Positions 47,301 to 55,836 of a stretch of 64,000 nucleotides of DNA are shown here, piece after piece. Every line of letters starts with the position of its first letter. Positions within the stretch are counted from its first letter, which is position 1. The DNA is from an uncultured Chlorobiaceae bacterium (lineage in GTDB: Bacteria; Bacteroidota; Chlorobiia; Chlorobiales; Chlorobiaceae). Under the pieces are notes generated by a model. The model was given only the letters and a program-made list of their open reading frames with translations, was not told the origin of the DNA and ran no database searches. The stretch covers positions 52,286 to 116,285 of the forward strand of contig CAIMPI010000033.1 of the NCBI GenBank assembly GCA_903843305.1, in the 5' to 3' direction. Both the position numbers and the translations under genes were made by a program.

Positions 47301-47940
47301 TTTCCTCTGCTGCGGCTTTCCGGCACATGTCAACGCCAAAACCAACCAGTATTCGAGCATTGTATTACGTAATACCGTGCTCTTCAGCCAGATAAGGGAG
47401 ATGTTCTCCTATCTTGATTTTGACGCCTGTGTGGTTACTTGCGGCACCTGTATGGAAGGGCTTGATGCCATTGAAACCGGCAAGTTGTTTGGGGGAAAGA
47501 TCATGGATATTTCTGTCTTCGCTCTTGGCAAAGGGCTGAAGCTCAATGGCGCTGGAGATTATCTTTACCATGCACCCTGTCACGACTCACTTTCTGGCAA
47601 AGCATGCGAAACTCTGCGCGCTCTTGGAGGTTTTGGCCGTGTGACCGCTGTTCCGCACTGCTGTTCAGAGGCAGGGACGCTTGCATTGTCACGCCCTGAC
47701 ATTACCGATTCCATGCTTCATCGAAAACGGGATGCCATTACGGAGATGATGAAGCATGGTCGATCAAAGGCGGTCATTTTGACCAACTGTCCGTCGTGTA
47801 TACAGGGGCTTGGAAGAAATTTTGATCTTGGTGTTGAACCACAGCATATTGTGGTTGCACTGGCGGAAAAACTTTCCGGTTCCGGCTGGATGGAAATGAT
47901 GTGCCATCAGGTTTCAAGGGCGACGGCGGTAAGCTTTTAA
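44308..47940 (+). CDS. Large FAD-linked oxidase with Fe-S and CCG domains (D-lactate dehydrogenase/GlcD-GlpC type)
   Basis: 1210 residues from GTG 44308. A DUF3683-like N-terminal part (about 1-120) precedes the FAD-binding PCMH domain (RGAGTGLTGGAVPLKSK, DPTSEWSCTVGGNIAENAGG), FAD-oxidase C domain (THMHAGDGNVHVNVP, SGEHGIGVTKLKYL), two 4Fe-4S motifs (CIRCGKCKTDC, CTICHKCLKPCPVD) and two CCG domains (FPGCGSE ... CCGFPAH and HAPCHD ... CCSEAG). All domains of glycolate/lactate oxidase complexes are fused in one chain. It probably oxidises a 2-hydroxyacid and passes electrons to the quinone pool. The substrate is not determined. Confidence 0.88.
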   Translation: MKPATIASREIPFNYTSAGDRQAISFLLGPDIVHKLDELREFRVTGRSARLLMGIIGEILIHRRNPYLFQELVDSFARRRRLFERAFNELDTIADMGNGESRISDIVAAVREQLERFRSVVEKTPDLRRRLKRELGAVVGAKNVLFDPFSLAAHATDATDWRLHLPSAVVTPDKESQVAPLITAIAALGLHVIPRGAGTGLTGGAVPLKSKCVIINMEKLNRIRGISVREFQLENGQISQASVIDVEAGVVTEKAMEEADEHGLVFATDPTSEWSCTVGGNIAENAGGKMAVRWGTCIDNLLEWRMAMPSGENWIVKRVDHRLRKILHEDTVTFEVWNESGKKIDRIELLGTDIRKKGLWKDITNKALGGVPGLQKEGTDGVITSALFVLYPKYPEKRTLCLEFFGPDMDEASRVILELSKIFPLQSENREALLALEHFDDEYIRAIDYKVKAPRAQTPKAVLLIDIAGNSAAEVQSGVERVERLLEPHPNTLMFLARDSAEGVRFWADRKKLGAIARRTNAFKLNEDIVIPLEALAEFARFIDKLNIDEERYAQRRFVVRAQDILSTARVKGDGGQFTSKIPAGLELCRIFDERIVAESEESLRSLVVVQVLARELGELVQGYPEMEVALESAYRHVRDRRIVLATHMHAGDGNVHVNVPVLSNDRPMLDRADKVIDHVMEKVVSLGGVVSGEHGIGVTKLKYLDPAIVEELSSYRHKVDPKGIMNPGKLEDYEALTHIFTPSFNLLELEAHILKRAQIEELSKKVDYCIRCGKCKTDCCVYYPARGMFYHPRNKNLAIGSLIEALLFDAQRERSTDFALLRWLEEVADHCTICHKCLKPCPVDIDTGEVSVLEREILSEWGFKHSSPVTELTLRYLDSRSPVFNALFRRAVLRMGGAAQRAGNKLSAPLQPENDPPSLYPLRLLRSPVPPVPEETLRDVLPDCGPDQVLVFEPSGEVTGNVFYFPGCGSERMNSAISMAALHVLLELGTRVVLPPPFLCCGFPAHVNAKTNQYSSIVLRNTVLFSQIREMFSYLDFDACVVTCGTCMEGLDAIETGKLFGGKIMDISVFALGKGLKLNGAGDYLYHAPCHDSLSGKACETLRALGGFGRVTAVPHCCSEAGTLALSRPDITDSMLHRKRDAITEMMKHGRSKAVILTNCPSCIQGLGRNFDLGVEPQHIVVALAEKLSGSGWMEMMCHQVSRATAVSF

Positions 47941-47971
47941 CCCTTTCCCTTTGCTATAAAAAAGCTGAAAC

Positions 47972-48382
47972 CGAAAGCTATAAGCCGAATTCTGTGGATT
48001 ATCCGGAAAACCGGATAAAGCTGCAGCCATTTATCTAATGCGGCTTACCCGAAAACTCTCCTTGCGGAATTGAACGGGCCGCTCTTTTCCCTTGGGAGGG
48101 AAAGCTTTCCTATTTAGCCTTGCTTCGGGGAGGTTTGCCAAGCACAATACATTGCTGCATTGTCTGGTGGTCTCTTACACCGCCGTTTCACCCTTACTCC
48201 GGTTTTACCTTTGGTTATTCGGAGCGGTCTGTTTTCTGTTGCACTCTCTGTGATAACCGGCTTGCACCGTCATCCCCGGGCTTGAGCTTTGAGGCTCTCG
48301 ACCGGCACCCTGCCCTTTGAAGTTCGGACTTTCCTCTGTGCAGCCAGATGCTGCACAGCGACTGCACACTTGCGATTCCAGC
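47972..48382 (-). ncRNA. rnpB: RNase P RNA, bacterial type A
   Basis: The minus strand contains the universal GAGGAAAGTCCGAAC (48336-48322), later GGTAAGGGTGAAA-like core sequence (AGTAAGGGTGAAACGG), and the closing ACAGAATTCGGCTTAT near 47980. The length of about 410 nt fits. It is the catalytic subunit that cuts tRNA 5' leaders. The ends are set by the pairing of the terminal conserved segments and may be off by several bases. Confidence 0.93.
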
Positions 48383-48414
48383 TTTACAAAGAACGTGTAT
48401 AAAATATTTTACAA

Positions 48415-49215
48415 TCAGCCTTCGGCTTCTTCAAAAAGCCGTTCATGAACAACAATACGCCCGCATGATTCGCAAAGGTAGAAGCCGCCCTGTACAATCA
48501 TGGTGTGACGATTGGTTGGAACTCTTGTGTTGCAGCCAGAGCAGGCGTTGCGGTTCAGCCTTACTACAGCATTGCGCAAGGTGCCACTTCTGAGATGGTC
48601 ATACTTGTCGAGCAGCCTTGTTGCTTCATGTTCAATGAGTGCACGTTGTTCCTCAACCTTTTTGTTCAGGGAATCAACATCCTCGGCTGTTTCAATAACA
48701 ATGCTCTCCAGCTCCTCTCTTTTCTGATCAAGCTGTTTCTTGAGATCCTCAAGCTGTTGATGCAGGATGTCGTCTGGCATCATCTCTTCGGTAATTTCGT
48801 CATAGCGGTTTTCAGCAATAAGTTGCCGCCCTTTTTTCTGGATATCCTCTACCCGCTGTACGGCATGAACAATATCCTGAAGCTGAATTTCAGCCTGGGC
48901 AATTTCCTTCTCTTCATATTCAATCTGCTTGGAGAGAGCATCGTACTCTTTATTGTTGCGTGCCAGTGTCTGTTTTTCCTTGAAGTTCAGGATCTTGTTT
49001 TTGCATTCGTTGATTATTTCGTGCAAATGTGATCGCTGTTTCAACTGATCGTCAGCTATTTTCTTTCGAGACTCGATCTGGCGGGTTGTAAATAACAGAT
49101 CTTCGTCAAGAGCATCTATTTCTTCTGGCAGCCCTTTTTGGAGACTGACTATGCTTTCTATCTGATTATCAAGGTGCTGAAGCTTGACAAGGAGGTTTAT
49201 TTTGGTATGATCCAC
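48415..49215 (-). CDS. Coiled-coil protein with C4 zinc ribbon (DUF164/CdsZ type)
   Basis: 266 residues. A long antiparallel coiled coil (about 10-200, heptads rich in E, K, L, I) and a C-terminal zinc ribbon with CSGCNTRVP and CESCGRIVVHE. The family is widespread. Some members bind tRNA or act in secretion, but no single role is agreed. rnpB follows downstream on the same strand with a 33-nt gap. Confidence 0.85.
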   Translation of the reverse strand: MDHTKINLLVKLQHLDNQIESIVSLQKGLPEEIDALDEDLLFTTRQIESRKKIADDQLKQRSHLHEIINECKNKILNFKEKQTLARNNKEYDALSKQIEYEEKEIAQAEIQLQDIVHAVQRVEDIQKKGRQLIAENRYDEITEEMMPDDILHQQLEDLKKQLDQKREELESIVIETAEDVDSLNKKVEEQRALIEHEATRLLDKYDHLRSGTLRNAVVRLNRNACSGCNTRVPTNRHTMIVQGGFYLCESCGRIVVHERLFEEAEG

Positions 49216-49244
49216 TACTGCTGATGTTTTGGATTATTAAAGCA

Positions 49245-49274
49245 TAAAAAAAGCACCTTCTCAAAAAAAGGTGC
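49245..49274 (-). terminator. Terminator downstream of tRNA-Leu
   Basis: On the minus strand GCACCTT and AAGGTGC pair and are followed by TTTTTTT. It ends the rpmG-tRNA-Leu transcript before the zinc-ribbon gene. Confidence 0.85.
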
Positions 49275-49374
49275 GTACGTGTGTGTTGTGTATGTAAAAC
49301 CTGGTCTGAGCTGATTCGACTGCTGCTATATCATTAAGCGTATTCACCTGTATATCGCCTGGAAAGATTGTTTG

Positions 49375-49456
49375 TGCCCGAAAGGAGACTCGAACTCCTA
49401 CACCTTGCGGCGCGCGTCCCTGAAACGCGTGCGTCTACCAATTCCGCCATTCGGGC
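49375..49456 (-). tRNA. tRNA-Leu, anticodon CAG
   Basis: The acceptor stem GCCCGAA pairs with TTCGGGC. D-loop AATTGGTAGAC, anticodon stem CGCGT/ACGCG around loop TTCAGGG (anticodon CAG), long variable arm CGCCGCAAGGTGT typical of class II leucine tRNA, T-loop TTCGAGT. Discriminator A. CCA is not encoded. Downstream of rpmG. Confidence 0.96.
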
Positions 49457-49488
49457 ATTGCGTTACGCCTCTACCAGATACAGCAAAT

Positions 49489-49671
49489 CTACTTGATCTC
49501 CTTGTGCAGGGTATGACGCTGCAGGTTGGGATTATATTTTTTCAGGATAAGACGTTCTGTGGTATTTTTCTTATTTTTTGTAGTGGTATACCTTGAGACC
49601 GTTTTCCCCTCTTTTTTTGCCTCGGTGCATTCAAGCGTGATAACAATTCTATTTTCTTTTCCTTTTGCCAT
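49489..49671 (-). CDS. rpmG: 50S ribosomal protein L33
   Basis: 60 residues: [20 protein letters not shown] then [20 protein letters not shown], the L33 signature. The zinc-ligand CxxC pairs of the C+ form are absent, so this is the zinc-free form. It is followed by tRNA-Leu. Confidence 0.95.
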   Translation of the reverse strand: MAKGKENRIVITLECTEAKKEGKTVSRYTTTKNKKNTTERLILKKYNPNLQRHTLHKEIK

Positions 49672-49822
49672 AGGTGTAACCTCAATCCAGATGTATTTAT
49701 AAATAGCTTTAAATATAAGCCATCAAAGCTTCTTTTGCAAGTTATGGTTTTTTCTTTCTCTCATAACAAGAGAATAACTATTTTTCACTCATCTTTATAA
49801 CCATTTAAAAGGTACCGGAACC

Positions 49823-51076
49823 GTGCTTGACAGTAACTATTTTCATTATACCGATAATAAGCTCAACTGCGATGAGGTAAGGCTTGAAGAGCTTGGCAGC
49901 GCTTTCGGTACTCCTCTGTATGTAACTTCTACAAAGAGCCTTGTTGACAGTTACAAGGCTTTTGAGCGAGCTTTTGAGGCGTTACCTCATTTTACCTGCT
50001 ACTCAGTCAAGGCAAACTATAATCTTGGCGTCATCCGAACTTTTGCTGAGCTTGGGTGTGGGTGCGATGTCAACTCCGGCGGCGAGCTTTATCGGGCATT
50101 GCAGGCTGGTGTTGCTCCAGAAAAAATTATTTTTGCCGGAGTTGGTAAAAAATCAGCAGAAATTGCGTATTCTCTTGAAAGTGGAGTACTCATGCTCAAG
50201 GCTGAATCGCTGTCAGAGCTTCGGGCGATTGACCGGATTGCCGGAGAGCTTGGTAAAACCGCCTCTGTTGCGTTAAGGATGAATCCGAATGTGACTGCTG
50301 AAACCCACCCCTATATTACAACGGGTGACAGTAAGGAGAAATTCGGGATTGATGAGGCAGAGCTCCCTGAGGTTTTTGCCCTGGTCAGTCAGTTGCCGAA
50401 CCTTCGACTTGTTGGTCTTGATATGCACATCGGATCGCAGATTTTTGATCCGGAATATTTTGTTGCAGCGACGGTGAAGCTCCTTGCTCTTTTTAATTTG
50501 TCGAAAACGATGGGATTTGAGGTAAAATTCCTTGATATCGGTGGTGGTTTTCCGGTAACTTATGATCCTCTTAAACCTGCTACTCCGATTGAGCAGTTTG
50601 CCGAAAAGCTTGTTCCAATGCTTTTGCCTGCGGGCGTCACTGTGATTTTTGAGCCCGGACGCTATCTGGTGGCCAATGCCTCAGTGCTGTTGACCAGGAT
50701 TTTGTATAAAAAGCGCAACCATGTCGGGAAGGAGTTTTTTGTTGTTGATGCAGGTATGACGGAACTGATTCGTCCTGCGCTTTATCAGTCGCACCATGAA
50801 GTTCAGGCGGTGACCCGCCATGACGAAACTGTTATTGCTGATGTGGTTGGGCCGATATGCGAGTCGAGCGACTTTTTTGCCCGCCAGCGGGAGATTGATG
50901 CTGCTGAAGAGGGTGAACTGCTTGCGGTAATGTCCTGCGGTGCTTATGCGGCGGTCATGAGCAGTAACTACAACGGCAGGCTTCGGTCAGCGGAGGTTAT
51001 GGTCAACGGAAGCGATGTGAAACTTGTCCGCAAACGTGAAACTTTCGAACAGCTCGTCAAGAATGAGCTGTTCTGA
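49823..51076 (+). CDS. lysA: Diaminopimelate decarboxylase
   Basis: 417 residues from GTG 49823. PLP lysine in CYSVKANYNLGVI (about 55-67), GCGCDVNSGGELYRAL, HIGSQI, DIGGGFPV, FEPGRYLVANA and CESSDFFARQREI with the active cysteine. Final step of lysine synthesis, meso-DAP to L-lysine. Full length. Confidence 0.96.
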   Translation: MLDSNYFHYTDNKLNCDEVRLEELGSAFGTPLYVTSTKSLVDSYKAFERAFEALPHFTCYSVKANYNLGVIRTFAELGCGCDVNSGGELYRALQAGVAPEKIIFAGVGKKSAEIAYSLESGVLMLKAESLSELRAIDRIAGELGKTASVALRMNPNVTAETHPYITTGDSKEKFGIDEAELPEVFALVSQLPNLRLVGLDMHIGSQIFDPEYFVAATVKLLALFNLSKTMGFEVKFLDIGGGFPVTYDPLKPATPIEQFAEKLVPMLLPAGVTVIFEPGRYLVANASVLLTRILYKKRNHVGKEFFVVDAGMTELIRPALYQSHHEVQAVTRHDETVIADVVGPICESSDFFARQREIDAAEEGELLAVMSCGAYAAVMSSNYNGRLRSAEVMVNGSDVKLVRKRETFEQLVKNELF

Positions 51077-51088
51077 CAGGTAACCACT

Positions 51089-51958
51089 TTATGGGTGAAG
51101 GTTTTTGAAGATTCTGAGAGTTGCATCGGCCATGTTAAGGGTGTAAAAGTGAACCCCTTTGAGGTGATGGTCGATCAGCTCTTGTACCTGTTTTGTTGCC
51201 CACTCAATACCGATTGATGCCACATCGGTATCACTCTCAGCCGCCAACACTCTTTTCAGGAGCAAAGCTGGAATTCTTGCTCCGAGGGCTAACTCCGACA
51301 TTCTGATCATCCCTTTTTTGGTGCTGACTGGCATTATACCCGGAATAACAGGTACGGTAATACCCGCAATCTGGCAGCGCTCCACAAAGTCGAAGTAGTC
51401 GCGATTGTCAAAAAAGAGCTGTGTTACAATATAGTCAGCTCCCGCATCGACCTTCTCTTTCAGATACTCAATCTCTTTCATTCGGTTTGGCGTCTCGGGG
51501 TGCCCTTCCGGAAATCCTGCAACGCCGACGCCGATATCAGGGTAGTTGGTTTTGATGAAGCGGACAAGATCTATGGCATGTGGAAAGTCTTTGATTGCAT
51601 CCTCAATTGATGCCATTCCGGCAGGTTTATCGCCTCTCAAGGCAAGCACATTGTTGATGCCGTTTTCCCTGTAGTTCTGCAAAATAGTTCCGGTCTCCTC
51701 GTTGTCAGAACAGATGCAGGTGAGGTGGGAAACAACGGTCAGCCCCGTTTCCTGCTGAATCTTGGTCACCAGAGTATGGGTTCGTGAACGGGTTGATCCT
51801 CCAGCTCCATAAGTTACACTGACGTAAGAGGGGTTGAGTGGAGAGAGGGCTGCTATCGTTTCAAAAAGCGTTTCCCAATCATCATCTTTTTTCGGGGGAA
51901 AAAACTCGAAGCTGAAGACAGGTTTTGTGGCAGAGGCCAGAATTTCTTTGACAAGCAT
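51089..51958 (-). CDS. metF: 5,10-methylenetetrahydrofolate reductase
   Basis: 289 residues. FSFEFFPPKKDDDWETLF start, VTYGAGGSTRSRTHTLV, LALRGDKP, GVAGFPEGHPETPN and DYIVTQLFFDN mark the FAD TIM barrel. It reduces methylene-THF to methyl-THF for methionine synthesis. Convergent with lysA, 13-nt gap. Confidence 0.96.
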   Translation of the reverse strand: MLVKEILASATKPVFSFEFFPPKKDDDWETLFETIAALSPLNPSYVSVTYGAGGSTRSRTHTLVTKIQQETGLTVVSHLTCICSDNEETGTILQNYRENGINNVLALRGDKPAGMASIEDAIKDFPHAIDLVRFIKTNYPDIGVGVAGFPEGHPETPNRMKEIEYLKEKVDAGADYIVTQLFFDNRDYFDFVERCQIAGITVPVIPGIMPVSTKKGMIRMSELALGARIPALLLKRVLAAESDTDVASIGIEWATKQVQELIDHHLKGVHFYTLNMADATLRIFKNLHP

Positions 51959-52047
51959 GCAGAGAGTGACGTTTAGAGACTTGATGAAAAAAAAGAATAT
52001 ACAAAAACAATGATGTGCCTAACGTAAAAAAAAGAAAGGAGCTGCGG

Positions 52048-54258
52048 TTGTCCGAGCAGTTCTCCATGGCACCCTATCCTGCGGTGCGCCTGCTTGTTGC
52101 GGTTGTTCTGGGGATTCTTGCAGGGGTAAACTTTCCGCTTCCGCTGGAGGGCTGGTTGCTCTTGAGTGCGTTAGCCCTGGTCGTGCTTCTGGTAAGCCTC
52201 ATCTACGAAAAGAACAAGAACAACTCTCCCTTTCCACTCTTTTTAAGTGTTTTCAGCTACTCTCTTTTTGTTTTCTTTTGCTTTGCGGCATTCAGTTCTT
52301 ATCGGCAGGACTATACACCCCGTAATGGGCTGTTGCCCTTTTGCGGAAAAAATGTATTGATCTATGGGTGTATTGAAGGACGGCCAACGTTCTCCGAAAC
52401 GGGAGCTGCTTGGATCATGGAGGTCGAAGAGGTTTTTGATAACGGCAAGACGGTGAAACTGCATGATCGGGCGAAGGTCTTCATGCGCAATGGAAGGCAG
52501 CAGGGCGCCAGGGTTCGGAATGGTGATATGGTGCGGGTGAAGGGGAAGCTTGATCTTATTCCTGAGGCCTCAAACCGGGGTGAATATGACCCCCGCAAAG
52601 CCGGACGCATGAAACAGCTTTCAGTTCAGCTCTATTGTTCTGGTCCTTGGCAGGTGTTGTTTGATGGGGAATCGAGGCTCAATGGATTTGAACGATTCAT
52701 TGTGCAGCCCACGTATGATTATATTATGAAGAGCCTTGACGAGCTCATTCCGGATGGGCAGGAGCGCAAACTCTCTTCGGGAGTACTTACTGGGGAACGG
52801 GAGAGCATGTCGGATGAGGTTTTTGATGCCTTCAAGACAACAGGTACCGCCCATATTCTTGCGGTATCAGGGATGAATGTTGGGTTACTCGCCCTTGTTA
52901 TCCAGATTTTTCTCCAACGCCTCAAAATCACAACAGTTGGACGGTGGCTTTCCTTCGTCCTCTTTGTCTTTATTCTTATTGTTTACTGCTATGTGACTGG
53001 CAACTCGGCGTCAGTCAAACGAGCTGCTTTTATGGCTTTGGTGCTGATTGGTGGAGAGACGCTCGGCAGGAAAACGTATCCTGTCAACTCGCTCGCGCTT
53101 GCCGATATTCTGATTCTTCTTTTTGATCCACTTGACTTGCTGAATCCAGGATTTTTAATGACCAATGGCGCCGTGCTGGCAATATTTTTGATCTATCCCA
53201 TTTTTGTCCCTTCGCAGCAAAAAGGGGGAGGGTTTCTGCGTGGCGTTACAGGTGCCTTGTTCAGCAGTGCCATGATCACCCTTGCGGCTATTATCGGGGT
53301 GTCGCCAGTGATCGTCTACTATTTTGGCACCTTTTCTGTGATCAGTATTCTCGCCAATATCCCTGTCGTGTTCTTTTCCACACTGCTGATGTATGCCCTT
53401 GTGCCAATGTTGCTGGTGAACCTTGTCTCGGGCTATGCCGCGACCTTTTTTGCCGCAAGCTCATTTTTTCTTGCAAAGCTTACCCTTCAGTCAGCCCTCT
53501 GGTTCAGCCGCTTTCCCTTGGCCTCAATCACCATCAAATCCGACGCAACGGAGGTCTGGATCTACTACACGATGCTTGCCATTGCTCTGATTTTTATCAA
53601 TCGAAAAGCATGGACAAAAGTTGCTGTGACGCTTCTCCTTGGTGCCAACATGCTCTTCTGGTACTCCTTTTTTCTTCAACCGCCGCCTGTTGCACCCGCT
53701 ATGGTGACCGTCAATCTCGGCAAAAACCTTGCTACCCTTTTTTCTTCAGGCAGCGAAACTTTGCTGATCGATGCAGGCAAGGCACCTCGTGACCAGAAGC
53801 GTATCGTTCAGCAGATTACCGAATATGGTCTTGATGCCCCAACAGCCGTTGTGCAGTTTTACACTCCAGACTCCCTTATTGCGCAGGTACCTGCTCGCAA
53901 ACACTTGCTTCAGGCAGATACGACACTTATTCTGCCCTCTATGGTTATTGTTCGTCCCGAAGAGAAGGTGGTTAAAATCTGGAGTCGCAATCGCTCCCTG
54001 CTCATGGTATCGGGCACAAGCCGCCTGAAAGAGGAGGAACTCTACAAAGCTGATATTGCAGTTCTCTGGCTCTATCGTTTCGGCGACAAACAGCAGCAGC
54101 AGATTATGTCATGGCTTAACTACGCAAAGCCAAAGCGCTGTGTTGTTGTGCCCGGGTCATTTCTGTCGCATGACCAGCTTGTGACGTTGCAACGATTTGC
54201 AGTAGTGAATTCCAGGGTCGAGGTGCGAAGCAAGACCAAGCAGGTGGTTGTGAGGTAG
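52048..54258 (+). CDS. comEC: ComEC/Rec2-family DNA-uptake channel protein
   Basis: About 736 residues from TTG 52048, which has AAGGAG 7 nt upstream; an in-frame GTG at 52015 lacks such a site. N-terminal helices then an OB-like domain with VRVKGKLDLIPEASNRGEYD, followed by the competence domain (SSGVLTGERESMSDEVFDAF, AHILAVSGMNVGLLALVI, GNSASVKRAAFMA) with about eight helices. The C-terminal periplasmic part is metallo-beta-lactamase-like but lacks the HxHxDH metal motif, so the nuclease-like domain is probably degenerate. It is the inner-membrane channel for transforming DNA. Confidence 0.88.
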   Translation: MSEQFSMAPYPAVRLLVAVVLGILAGVNFPLPLEGWLLLSALALVVLLVSLIYEKNKNNSPFPLFLSVFSYSLFVFFCFAAFSSYRQDYTPRNGLLPFCGKNVLIYGCIEGRPTFSETGAAWIMEVEEVFDNGKTVKLHDRAKVFMRNGRQQGARVRNGDMVRVKGKLDLIPEASNRGEYDPRKAGRMKQLSVQLYCSGPWQVLFDGESRLNGFERFIVQPTYDYIMKSLDELIPDGQERKLSSGVLTGERESMSDEVFDAFKTTGTAHILAVSGMNVGLLALVIQIFLQRLKITTVGRWLSFVLFVFILIVYCYVTGNSASVKRAAFMALVLIGGETLGRKTYPVNSLALADILILLFDPLDLLNPGFLMTNGAVLAIFLIYPIFVPSQQKGGGFLRGVTGALFSSAMITLAAIIGVSPVIVYYFGTFSVISILANIPVVFFSTLLMYALVPMLLVNLVSGYAATFFAASSFFLAKLTLQSALWFSRFPLASITIKSDATEVWIYYTMLAIALIFINRKAWTKVAVTLLLGANMLFWYSFFLQPPPVAPAMVTVNLGKNLATLFSSGSETLLIDAGKAPRDQKRIVQQITEYGLDAPTAVVQFYTPDSLIAQVPARKHLLQADTTLILPSMVIVRPEEKVVKIWSRNRSLLMVSGTSRLKEEELYKADIAVLWLYRFGDKQQQQIMSWLNYAKPKRCVVVPGSFLSHDQLVTLQRFAVVNSRVEVRSKTKQVVVR

Positions 54259-54265
54259 GTTGTTT

Positions 54266-54292
54266 AACCCCATAGGGGTGAAATGTTGGTAG
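54266..54292 (-). repeat. Dispersed CTACCAACAT repeat, inverted copy
   Basis: Reading the minus strand gives CTACCAACATTTCACCCC followed by TATGGGGTT, the same head plus palindrome as at 8575 and 9097. It sits directly behind comEC at the edge of a small accessory patch. Confidence 0.6.
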
Positions 54293-54530
54293 CTGCTCCC
54301 ATCGAATACCATTATTTATGATGATTTTCGTTAAGTCATCGCCAGAAACAGGTCTGAGATGATACGAAGAAGCCCTTAGAGCCCGTGATTATGGTATTGG
54401 AAAATGTTATTGTTGCCTGATTTTTATGTATATTGGCAGTATAAAGCGGGAGATGATCTGCATAGATGAGCTTAAGGCATTGTAATCATAAGAACAAAGT
54501 TGCACATTACAGACACCAAAGTACTCAATA

Positions 54531-54926
54531 ATGATTAGCACCAAAGATATTAAAAATATTGCAAAAGCACGGTTGAAGGACGCTGAAGTATTGGCGGCAT
54601 CTCGCCGGTTTGAAGGTGCCATATATCTTTGCGGCTATGCTGTTGAACTTGGACTGAAAGCGCGTGTTTGCAAGACTCTTAAATGGCCAGGTTTTCCAGG
54701 GTCAACGAAAGAATTTCAAGGATATCAAAGTTTTAAAACACACAACCTTGATATATTGCTTCATCTGACAGGTATCGAAGATAAAATCAAAACTAAGCTT
54801 TTAGCTGATTGGTCGGTTGTAGCAGCTTGGGATCCTGAATCACGATATAATCCTCTGGGCAACGTCTCGGTAAGCGATGTTCAGCAAATGATTTCCTCTA
54901 CAAAGTCTTTATTGGCCAAACTATGA
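54531..54926 (+). CDS. HEPN-domain protein
   Basis: 131 residues: KDIKNIAKARLKDAEVLAAS, RRFEGAIYLCGYAVELGLKA and KTHNLDILLHLTG are HEPN blocks. HEPN proteins pair with nucleotidyltransferases as toxin-antitoxin or occur in defence and RNA-processing systems. The R-x4-6-H RNase motif is not evident, so RNase activity is doubtful. It overlaps the next gene by ATGA (54923-54926), an obligate pair. Confidence 0.8.
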   Translation: MISTKDIKNIAKARLKDAEVLAASRRFEGAIYLCGYAVELGLKARVCKTLKWPGFPGSTKEFQGYQSFKTHNLDILLHLTGIEDKIKTKLLADWSVVAAWDPESRYNPLGNVSVSDVQQMISSTKSLLAKL

Positions 54927-55324
54927 AGCAAATAGTTGAAAAGTTGCAAAAAGAAGAAGCTGATATGGCCGCAGAAAAAGGCGCGTTTGACTTGTTTGCC
55001 TTATTTCTCAGAGAAGATGCCCCGAATAAGTGGGATCTTCTGATAGCTGCGGATTGGATAGATCAAGATAAGGCAGGCGCAATAAAGTATGTCGCAGGAA
55101 AGGTTCAGCATGCCCTCTCTAAGGAAGAATTACTTTCGTTATCCAAGATCGTTATTATTGAAGAGAATAACTCGTCTCTAGCTGCATTTCAGGGGGCGTT
55201 CTACGTTGAGCATGGTTTGACGGAAATTCAGAATAGTAATCTATTTGGTCTGCAAATCAATCATGCTTTCTTAATTACCTCGAAGCGTCGAAATTCCAGT
55301 CTAAGCGAGGCTTCAAGGTCGTAA
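54923..55324 (+). CDS. Hypothetical protein paired with the HEPN gene
   Basis: 133 residues, acidic N-terminal half (LQKEEADMAAEKGAFDLFALFLREDAPN), ADWIDQDKAGAIKYV, then a mixed alpha/beta C-terminus. No nucleotidyltransferase GSxxxGxxxxDSD motif is seen, so it is not a standard MNT antitoxin. Overlap with the HEPN gene suggests a two-gene module. Function unknown. Confidence 0.6.
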   Translation: MKQIVEKLQKEEADMAAEKGAFDLFALFLREDAPNKWDLLIAADWIDQDKAGAIKYVAGKVQHALSKEELLSLSKIVIIEENNSSLAAFQGAFYVEHGLTEIQNSNLFGLQINHAFLITSKRRNSSLSEASRS

Positions 55325-55836
55325 TTATTGCGTAGCATCGGGAGAAATACTATTTAAAATAACTTACCACAATTGTTGAGCGAGAAGTGCGTGTTTATCA
55401 GGAGTCTTATTTGCGATGAATATTGATATCCGTAAAAAAACATTGCCAATGTGCCAGAAGTTGATGCGGCAGGCGCAATTGTAACGACAGGATGGTATGC
55501 CTGATATGCATCAACAAAACCACTGGGATAAAATTTACTCTATAAAATCAACAGACTCTGTGAGCTGGTATCAGGAACATGCCGATCGTTCTCTTCGCCT
55601 CATCCACGAGACAGGCCTTCCGCTTAGCACCTCAGTTATCTGATGTGCCGCATACCAGTCAAATCCTTAATAGTTCAAGGTAACGTTTGCTTGTTCAGAG
55701 TCTGAAATTGCAAATGGCTTCTGTGACTGTATCGCGAAGATGAATACCGGAACTGCGGTATTTCAAAAGTCACTTTTATTGATGATTATCAAACAGGTTC
55801 TTTTGGTTTCTTGTCAATAGCCTCAACCATCTTCTC
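55325..55836. other. Intergenic region with methyltransferase remnant
   Basis: About 510 bases. Apart from the truncated methyltransferase start (55506-55643) no gene is visible. Stops occur in all frames. The alanine dehydrogenase promoter should lie in the last 100 bases. Confidence 0.45.
55506..55643 (+). pseudogene. N-terminal fragment of a SAM-dependent methyltransferase
   Basis: 45 codons reading MHQQNHWDKIYSIKSTDSVS ... RLIHETGLPLSTSVI then a stop. This matches the start of small class I methyltransferases right up to the point where the DVGGG SAM-binding motif should begin. The catalytic domain is missing downstream. Confidence 0.55.
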
